A stretch of 9,051 nucleotides of DNA, from the NCBI GenBank assembly GCA_019415945.1, contig DXYF01000020.1:62448-71498 (forward strand). Reading direction: 5' to 3'. The stretch is from Clostridiales bacterium (GTDB lineage: Bacteria; Bacillota; Clostridia; Oscillospirales; Acutalibacteraceae). The notes below the pieces were generated by a model that was not told the origin of the DNA, did no database searches, and was given only the letters and a program-made list of their open reading frames with translations. The number at the start of each line of letters is the position of its first letter. Position 1 is the stretch's first letter. The position numbers and the translations under genes were made by a program. Positions 1-7,500 of the stretch are shown in pieces.

Positions 1-185
1 TCAGCCATTTCAGCTTTGAAGATGTGATGAGCAATTACAAGGCTTACGGTATCCCCTGCTTTGAGAGTATCCGAAGGACAAGGCAGAAGATTCAGGCGAA
101 ATATCCTGAACTCGGCTGCTCCCCCGAAGTACGCAGGGCAAGGCACAAAATGCAGCGTGTCTATTCCGACTACGCTAAAAGCTAA
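1..185 (+). CDS. 3' end of a small basic helical protein, 5'-truncated by the window edge
   Basis: An open frame enters from the window edge (first full codon at 3) and stops with TAA at 183-185, giving about 60 visible C-terminal residues. They read as two short basic helices with an Arg/Lys-rich segment (ESIRRTRQKIQ) and a second one (RRARHKMQ), ending YSDYAKS. The pattern of 'aromatic, loop, SIRRTRQKIQ, ...PEL' resembles the C-terminal helix-turn-helix-like tails of small hypothetical proteins in phages and conjugative elements, so DNA binding is plausible but inferred. The frame has no internal stop and is followed after only 18 nt by the next gene with its own ribosome binding site, which supports a shared transcript. 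I cannot name a family, and the start lies outside the window. Confidence 0.7.
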   Translation, partial: SHFSFEDVMSNYKAYGIPCFESIRRTRQKIQAKYPELGCSPEVRRARHKMQRVYSDYAKS

Positions 186-189
186 GATG

Positions 190-195
190 GGAGGT
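190..195 (+). promoter_or_regulatory. Ribosome binding site of the 83-aa gene
   Basis: GGAGGT lies 8 nt upstream of the ATG at 204, and begins 5 nt after the stop codon of the preceding gene. The tight packing of stop, Shine-Dalgarno and start fits an operon and fixes the start at 204. Confidence 0.75.
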
Positions 196-203
196 AAAAG
201 AAA

Positions 204-455
204 ATGGCAGCGAAGAAAAGCGCAAACACCGCTTTGCAGCAGAAAGTAAAGGTGCTGGCGAAGCTCTATGATTCCGGCTGTAAAACCGAAAAAGATTTGA
301 AGGCGCTGAGCCTGCAAAGCATTTTGAAAATCCCCGATATATCCGTCTCCGATATGACGGTTATCACAGAGCTTCAGGAGCAGATCGCAAAAAACAGGCT
401 CTTTTCCTATTTGGGAGGCGCTGATGATGAGCAGGAGTCAAAGCAAAATGAATAA
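204..455 (+). CDS. Small helical protein of unknown function, element-associated (83 aa)
   Basis: This encodes 83 residues starting at ATG 204, chosen because a GGAGGT site sits 8 nt upstream. The protein is mostly helical: a Lys/Ala-rich start, then a core LYDSGCKTEKDLKALSL, then a hydrophobic segment around ILKIPDISVSDMTVITELQ, and an acidic tail (ADDEQESKQNE). There is no signal peptide, transmembrane segment, Cys cluster or recognisable catalytic motif. The 'L..ILKIPDIS..DMTVI..LQ' stretch is faintly like a helix-hairpin-helix, but this is only an impression. From memory, similar short proteins commonly sit just before the giant methylase/helicase gene in Firmicutes conjugative elements. 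Its last 32 nt overlap the start of the next gene in another frame, suggesting translational coupling. Function is unknown; the gene call itself is good. Confidence 0.8.
   Translation: MAAKKSANTALQQKVKVLAKLYDSGCKTEKDLKALSLQSILKIPDISVSDMTVITELQEQIAKNRLFSYLGGADDEQESKQNE
413..418 (+). promoter_or_regulatory. Ribosome binding site inside the 83-aa gene, serving the 377-aa gene
   Basis: GGGAGG lies within the coding sequence of the 83-aa gene, 5 nt before ATG 424 and 8 nt before ATG 427. The spacing slightly favours the second ATG. A third ATG at 448 also has an AGGAG-like sequence (432-436) 11 nt upstream. Confidence 0.6.
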
Positions 456-1557
456 GGAAAAACAGATTTTGGAGAATCAAATAAGCCTGAATCTCAGGGA
501 AGATAAGACTTTGGAGATTTATGTAGGCGACAGTCTTGCCGCCGAAATTTCCGATGGGCGGCTGGATATGGAGTTTGTAAAAGAAATTCTGGAAGGGCTT
601 GATTATGAAATCAACGAAAGTAGTTTCACAATCCGACCGCTTCATTCTGACGAGCAGAAATACACTTACAGACAAAGTACGCAGATCGAGGGACAGACCG
701 GAAGTATCGGTTATCTTCGTGGCGACTTCGGATCAGGCAAAGAGTTCTTTTCCTCTTGGTTTGACCATAGGCGGGATTTGAAAACGGATAAGTTCAAAAG
801 CGAGCTGGACGAGGTTATCAACGCCCTGCGTTCTGAAGAATACGGGCTGTTAAAAAGCCGCACGGATATGACGCAGTATGCGGCGAAATATCCCGACAGT
901 GCCTTTCAAGGCAACTATGCGACCGAATACGGTTTCCGTGCCGACACCGAAAAATACAGCTTCCTGATACGGTGCAATCCTGCCCGTGGGGACTATAACT
1001 TCTACTGCTATTGCTATGTGCGGGAATGGCTCGACCGCCAGATGGAAAAAGCGAGCAGTGGAATCCGCTTTATCACGCCGGATTACAAAGAAAAGTTCAA
1101 AATCCCCGACGGGGATAAAATCCGCATTACCCTGAGCGACGGAGAGCAGCTTGACCGCACCTGCCGATATATTGACGATTATCATTTGGAGGTTGGCAGT
1201 AACCTCTATCACATCTGCGAGTTTGCCGAGCGAATGGAGCAAAACGGCAATACTGTGATTCCGCTCCGTTCCTCTCTGCCGGAGCAGTGCTATGTGTTCG
1301 TGCAGACGGAAAACTGCGTCGGCATTGTCAAAAAGGGCGAAAGCGGATTTTACCGCACGGATATTCAGGGCGGCAAGCCCAGTGAAACAAACGCCCTTGT
1401 GAATGAGATGAACGAAAAACTCGGCTTGTCAAAAGGGCAGGCGGAAGCAATGAAGGCAGGCTCAATGTTCGGTTGGGATACCCCTGCCGCCGATCCGAAA
1501 AGCTATGATAAAAACGGTATCCCCGTAAGACCGAAACAGAAAGACTATGAAAGATAG
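424..1557 (+). CDS. Conserved ICE accessory protein preceding the giant methylase/helicase gene (377 aa)
   Basis: The 377-residue product has no signal peptide or membrane segment and is presumably cytosolic. The start is ATG 424 or 427, behind a GGGAGG site inside the upstream gene; ATG 448 would also work, so the first 8 residues are uncertain. Visible parts: an N-terminal alpha/beta region (about 1-100); a segment with SGKEFFSSWFDHRRDLKT and an aromatic run NFYCYCYVREWLD (about 100-210); a beta-rich segment beginning GIRFITPDYKEKFKIPDG and ending YHICEFAERME (about 215-280); and a separate tail with KGESGFYRTDI, EKLGLSKGQAEAM and SMFGWDTPAADPKSYD (about 285-377). From memory, both halves recur in 'large polyvalent protein-associated' (LPD) and YodL-type proteins of Firmicutes ICEs; LPD28 is my best guess for the middle, at low certainty. 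No catalytic motif is evident. Its stop lies 14 nt before the giant gene, so it probably works with that protein; antirestriction is a guess only. Confidence 0.8.
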   Translation: MMSRSQSKMNKEKQILENQISLNLREDKTLEIYVGDSLAAEISDGRLDMEFVKEILEGLDYEINESSFTIRPLHSDEQKYTYRQSTQIEGQTGSIGYLRGDFGSGKEFFSSWFDHRRDLKTDKFKSELDEVINALRSEEYGLLKSRTDMTQYAAKYPDSAFQGNYATEYGFRADTEKYSFLIRCNPARGDYNFYCYCYVREWLDRQMEKASSGIRFITPDYKEKFKIPDGDKIRITLSDGEQLDRTCRYIDDYHLEVGSNLYHICEFAERMEQNGNTVIPLRSSLPEQCYVFVQTENCVGIVKKGESGFYRTDIQGGKPSETNALVNEMNEKLGLSKGQAEAMKAGSMFGWDTPAADPKSYDKNGIPVRPKQKDYER

Positions 1558-1563
1558 GAGGTG
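1556..1563 (+). promoter_or_regulatory. Ribosome binding site of the giant polyvalent gene
   Basis: AGGAGGTG is a near-perfect Shine-Dalgarno sequence, 8 nt before ATG 1572, and it overlaps the TAG stop (1555-1557) of the preceding gene. It fixes the start and implies coupled translation. Confidence 0.85.
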
Positions 1564-1571
1564 CATAACCG

Positions 1572-4500
1572 ATGGCACGAAAGTACGACCTGATTTCCGA
1601 GCTGTACCGCCGTACCGCACACGCTGTTGTTTCCGATGTTCAGAACTGGCAAGCCTTTTTGCGCTGCGCCTGTCGGAACTATCGTCTGCGATTTGACGAG
1701 CAGCTTCTCATCTACGCCCAAAGACCGGACGCAACGGCGGTATTGGAAATCGAGCGCTGGAACGATAAATTCGGGCGTTGGGTAAACCGTGGCGCAAAGG
1801 GTATCGCCGTATTCGAGGACGCCGACCGGAGCAGGCAGCGCTTAACCCATTACTTCGATATTTCCGATACCCACGAAAGCCGCTATTCCCGTCCCGTCCC
1901 GATTTGGGATATGAAGCCGGAATATACGGACGATGTGATCGAATCCCTTGAAAACACCTTCGGCGAATTGGAAAACAGGGAAAGCCTTGCGGACGCAGTG
2001 TTGAGCGCCGCTAAAAACGCCGTGGAAGACAATATCCCCGACTATTTGGGCGATCTGATGTATGCCGCAGATGACAGCTTTCTCTACGGTCTTTCGGAGG
2101 ATATGATTACCGCTATGTATAAGAAGGCGGTAACAAACAGCGTGGCGTATATGATGATGGCAAGGCTTGGGATAGATACCGAGCCTTTTTTTGAAACGGA
2201 GGATTTCTCTGTCATCACAAATTTCAATACGCCCGAAACCTTAAACGCCCTCGGTATTGCGTCAAGCGATATTGCGGAGATGGGGCTTGGGGAAATCTCC
2301 CGTACCGTTCTTGCCCTTGAAAGGCAAAATCGCATCATTGCGGACAGAGAGAAACCGGAATACAATAAGGCTGAAAATAAGAGCGAAAGGAGCTTTGAAA
2401 ATGAACGAGCTGACATACACAATGCAGGGCGATTACAATCTTCCCGACCTGACAATGCCCGAACAGCCGGAAGTGACTTTGGGCAGGTACGCTCAGATGA
2501 GGCGGAAATTTCTCAAAGAACATCACAAAATCCGGTACTACAATCTTCTGACGAGCTGCACCCTGACACAGCATTTGGCGGAAACCGAGCAGACAGCGCT
2601 CCGCTTGGAAGAAACCCTGATGAAGCAGATGGCGGCGCAGGAGGGCTTGACCGAAAGCCTGAAAGCGGCGGATATGATGAAGTGGGTGCAGGGAATGAAC
2701 AATCTAAGGAACAGAGTGCAGGAGATCGTGAAAGCGGAGATCATCTTCGCTTAGATTATTACGACCGGAGCAACGAGGACAAGAGCCTGCCGTTTTTCGG
2801 CGGGGACGATACCATTCGTGAAATCCTCGGCACAACTCCTCACTTAAAAGCCTCGAAAGAGGAAATTCGTGCTTTCTATGAAAGCAATCCCGATAACGCC
2901 GCCCGTACCGAATATATCAAGGGTATTTTTAACAATGATTATACCGAAGTGATTTTGAGCGACGGGCGGCGAGTCGGGTACAAAACTTGGCAGAATGTGC
3001 TTCAGCTTTGGGAGGGAAGCTATTTGTCCCGTACAAAGCAGAGTTTTTACGATTGGGGCGTGATCGCACAGCATTTTGAAGCAATGCGGCTGCTCGGCGA
3101 ATTGCAGGATACGATGAAGCCGCTTCCGTCCGTAGACGGGCAACTGAATTTTTTAGATATGCAGGCAGAGGAAAAAAACTCTGCTTTTTCTTTTTCTCAG
3201 GAGATCATCGACGCTGTTCTTACCAGTGGAAGCGGCGTATCGGAGGGAAAGTTCCGTATCTATGAGCAGTTTGAAAAGAGTCTGTCGGCAAAGGAAAATG
3301 CCGATTTTCTGAAAAATGAATACGGTTGGGGCGGCGCTTATCCCGTTATTGTCGGCGCAGGCATTGATGAGCAGCACGACGGAAAAGGCATTTTGATCTC
3401 AAAGGGTATTGGGGACGATAAGCCGCATATCCGGCTGAATTGGACTCAGGTTGAGAAGCGGATTGCCGAACTGATACGACTCGACCGTTATCTCAATCCA
3501 AAGGAAAAAGAGATTTACCCACAGTGGATTGAAAAGCAGGAGGAACGCCGAGCCGAACTTGCCGAAGAACAGAGAAACCGTGAAATCCTCTCCTCTGCTC
3601 CGCCTGAACGGGAATCGGTGCAGGCGGCTGAAAGCGAGCCGCAGCAGGAAGCGCAGTATGCCTATCATCTCGGCGATACGGTATATATGGGCGCTGATGA
3701 GTATGAAATCCTTTCCTTTGATGATAAGCGTGTCGTTCTTCACGATATGCAGTACCCACTATTTCAAAAGGAATTGGAAAGAGTTGAGTTTGACCGCAAA
3801 GTGCGGGAAAATCCGATGAACGACCACCTGAAGGTCAAGGAGTTACTACCCGAAGAAAAGGCAGACGAAGCGCCAGCCTTTGACATTGGTATGGGGTATC
3901 TTGGAAACGGCCTTACCGTCTGGAACAGAGCCGTAGAAGAAAACGGCGATTATCAGACGATTGCTCATATCAGCAACGAGGGCGAAATCCACTACTATGT
4001 GGACGGTCTGCCTGAAGATGTGGTCGCAAGGATCGAACAGGCGGCGGCACAGGAACAGCAAAAAGCGTTATTCTCTGCCACTTATAAAATTGGCGACAAG
4101 GTTTATTTAGACGGAAAGCCGTTTGAAATCACACGAGTAGACGACTGGAATGTTACGCTTATGGATCGCTCTGTGCAAAATCCGCAGCCACGCTTGGAGC
4201 GCAAGGACAGCTTTATGCGCCTTGTTCAGCAGAATGAGAATAACAGTCGATTTGCGGCTTTCTACAATGAATACAGCGAAATCAAGAGTGATAATCCCGA
4301 CAGCCTCGTGCTGTATCAGATGGGCGATTTCTTTGAAGCCTACGGAGAGGACGCACAGACCGTCAGCGAAGCTTTGGAGCTGAATTTGACTTCTCGCTCT
4401 ATCGGGAATAACCAGCGAACGGGAATGTGCGGCTTTCCGGCAAACCGTTTAGAAACCTATGTAAATATGCTGCTTGACCGTGGCTTTGATGTGGCGGTTT

Positions 4501-7500
4501 CTTCCCTTGAAAACGGAGAGCGAAATACCCGAAACATCGTATCAAGCAATAAGGAAGATCCGGTGCAGTCGCAGCCAATCGGCAGGATTGATTATCTGCA
4601 TACAGACGGTACAGTGCGGGAAAGCGTTGAATATACCAGCCTATACCAGTTTGAAAAAGACATTAAGGAGGAAACTTTCTACGGTGTTCCTTTTACTGTC
4701 GTTTTCTATAAGGATAAAGACGGGAACACTGTACCGCAGGATTTTATCGGCAGCCTTGATCCGCAACCAAAAGGCGTAGAAATCATTGATTCGCCCTATC
4801 TCGCAAATGACAGGGCGGCAGAAAATATGCTCCCGCCTGACGAGAGATTTTTCGTTATTGAAACCGATGACGGTTATGCCATTTGGGACGATTTGACGGA
4901 AGCTATCTATATAGACAATGAGGGCGTCAGGGAGGAATTTAAGAGCGAGTGGCAGGCAAATGATTACTTAGAACAGGTCAAGAAATCTGTTTCCGAACTG
5001 GATACGGCAAAAGCGCTCATAGATGAGTATTGCCGGGATGAGTTTGAACGGGAGGAAGGTGCGGATTATACCGACCTTTCCAATGTGGAGCTTGCTTATA
5101 CAACAACCGAAGATGATAAGCACGAAATTCAGGCAAGAGTTAATCTTGTGGATTACCGACTTGAAACCCTTGCAGACGGAAATGTTATCAGGAGCGAACA
5201 GTTTTCTTCCCTCGAAGATATGATTGAAAGGAGCTTACAGAGCCTTTCCTTTAACGATCTTGTGTATCTGTCTGATGAGGAACTTGAAATGGCAGAACAA
5301 AATTCTGCTAAGCAGCCTACACCCGAAAAAAACGAGCCATTAACGCCTGCGTTTAGTCAGCAGAAACGCTCACGGATACAAACCTTTGATCTGCACCCCG
5401 ATATACCTATGTCCGAAAGGCACACTTTTGACCTCGCTTTCCACGAAGTGCCGGAGGCAGGCAAAAAAGAACGCTTCCGCAGGAATATGGAGGCAATCAG
5501 GGTGCTGAAGGAATGTGAGTTTGATAACCGTTTTGCAACACCCGAAGAACAGGAGATACTATCACAGTATGTCGGTTGGGGCGGTATTCCAGAAGCATTT
5601 GATGAAAACAATTCCTCGTGGGCGGACGAGTTTATCGAGCTTTACACTGCCCTTTCTCCCGATGAGTATGAAAGCGCAAGGGCAAGTACGCTTACCGCTT
5701 TCTACACCCCGCCCGTTGTCATTTCCTCGATCTACAAGGCAATGGAACAGATGGGATTTAAGGAGGGCAATATCTTGGAGCCTTCCTGCGGTATCGGCAA
5801 CTTTATCGGTATGCTGCCCAGTTCAATGCAGGACAGCAAAATTTACGGCGTGGAGATCGACAAAATCTCGGCAGGTATCGCACAGCAGCTTTATCAGAAA
5901 ACCTCGATAGCGGCGCAGCCGTTTGAGGAAGCAAATATTCCCGACAGCTTCTTTGACGCTGTAATCGGCAATGTGCCTTTCGGGGATATTCGAGTCAATG
6001 ACAGGAGGTATAACAAGCATAACTTTTTAATTCACGACTATTTTTTTGCAAAATCCTTAGATAAGCTCAGACCGGGCGGCGTGATGGCGCTTATAACGAG
6101 TAAAGGCACAATGGATAAGGAAAATCCAGCCGTGCGGAGATATATCGCACAACGAGCCGACCTGCTCGGCGCTATTCGCCTGCCGAACAACACCTTTAAG
6201 GGAAACGCCGGAACAGAGGTCGTTTCGGATATTTTGATATTACAGAAACGAGACAGACTTATTGACCTTGAGCCGGAGTGGGTACACCTGAACACCGATG
6301 AAAACGGCGTGAAGATGAACGCCTACTTCGTCGATCACCCTGAAATGGTATTGGGCGAATGGAAAACTGTATCCGGCAGATTCGGCGAGGAAGATACCGT
6401 TGTCCCTTATGAAAACGCCGACCTTGCAGAGCTTTTGAACGAAGCCATTTCTAATATCCACGCAGAGATTACAGATTACGAAGTGGACGAGGAATTGACC
6501 GAAGAAGATCATTCCATTCCCGCCGATCCCGAAGTCCGCAACTTTTCCTATACGGTTGTGGACGATAAAATCTATTACCGTGAAAATTCCCGAATGACGC
6601 CGGTGGAGTGTTCGGCTACGGCTGAAAACCGGATCAAGGGTATGATTGCCATACGGAATAGTGTTCGCAGCCTGATTGAAATGCAGACTGCCGATTATCC
6701 CGATTATGAAGTTGAAAAGGAACAGCAGAAGTTAAATGCGCTTTACGATACTTTTTCCAAGAAGTACGGACTGATCAATTCCCGTGCGAATGTGTCCGCT
6801 TTTTCGCAGGACAGTTCTTTTGCCCTGCTTTCCGCACTGGAGGTGCTGGACGAAAACGGGGAGCTTGAACGCAAGGCGGATATGTTCACGAAACGGACGA
6901 TCAAGCCTCACACCCCTGTTACTTCTGTTGATACCGCCAGTGAAGCACTTGCTGTATCTATGGGCGAAAAAGCCTATGTGGATATGGAATATATGTGTTC
7001 TCTCACGGGCAAGACCGAAGAAGAAATCTATCAGGAATTAAAGGGCGTAATCTTCTTAAACCCGATGTACGGCTACGGAGGCAGTACCGAGCAAAAGTAC
7101 CTGATGGCGGACGAATATCTCTCCGGAAATGTGCGGGAAAAGCTCGCTTGGGCGAAAAAATCCGCAGAAGTCTATCCCGAAGATTACAAAATCAATGTGG
7201 AAGCGCTGGAAAAGGTACAGCCGAAAGACCTGACTGCCAGTGAGATTTTCGTGCAGCTCGGTACGACTTGGCTGCCGGAAGAAATCGCACAGCAGTTTAT
7301 GTACGAATTTTTGGATACGCCCAGATATGCACAGTGGAACATCAAAGTCCACTACTCAAAGCTGACGGGCGAATGGAATGTAGAGGGTAAATCCTATGAC
7401 CGCAGCAATCTGAAAGCCTATAATACCTACGGCACAAAGCGAGTCAACGCCTACAAAATTATTGAAGATACGCTCAATATGAAAGATGTGCGTGTCTTTG

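Noticed and set aside
850..1242. 130-codon frame on the - strand opposite the 377-aa gene
   Set aside because: It is an antisense shadow of a conserved + strand coding region, with no family match.
2257..2400. Upstream extension of the nested tnpV reading frame to an earlier ATG at 2257
   Set aside because: The extra 48 residues have no TnpV-family features, and AAAGGAG sits properly before ATG 2401, which gives the normal family length.
5515..5910. 131-codon frame on the + strand inside the methyltransferase region
   Set aside because: It overlaps the strongly conserved methylase motifs in another frame, has no recognisable family and no convincing ribosome binding site. It is a shadow of the real gene, unlike tnpV.
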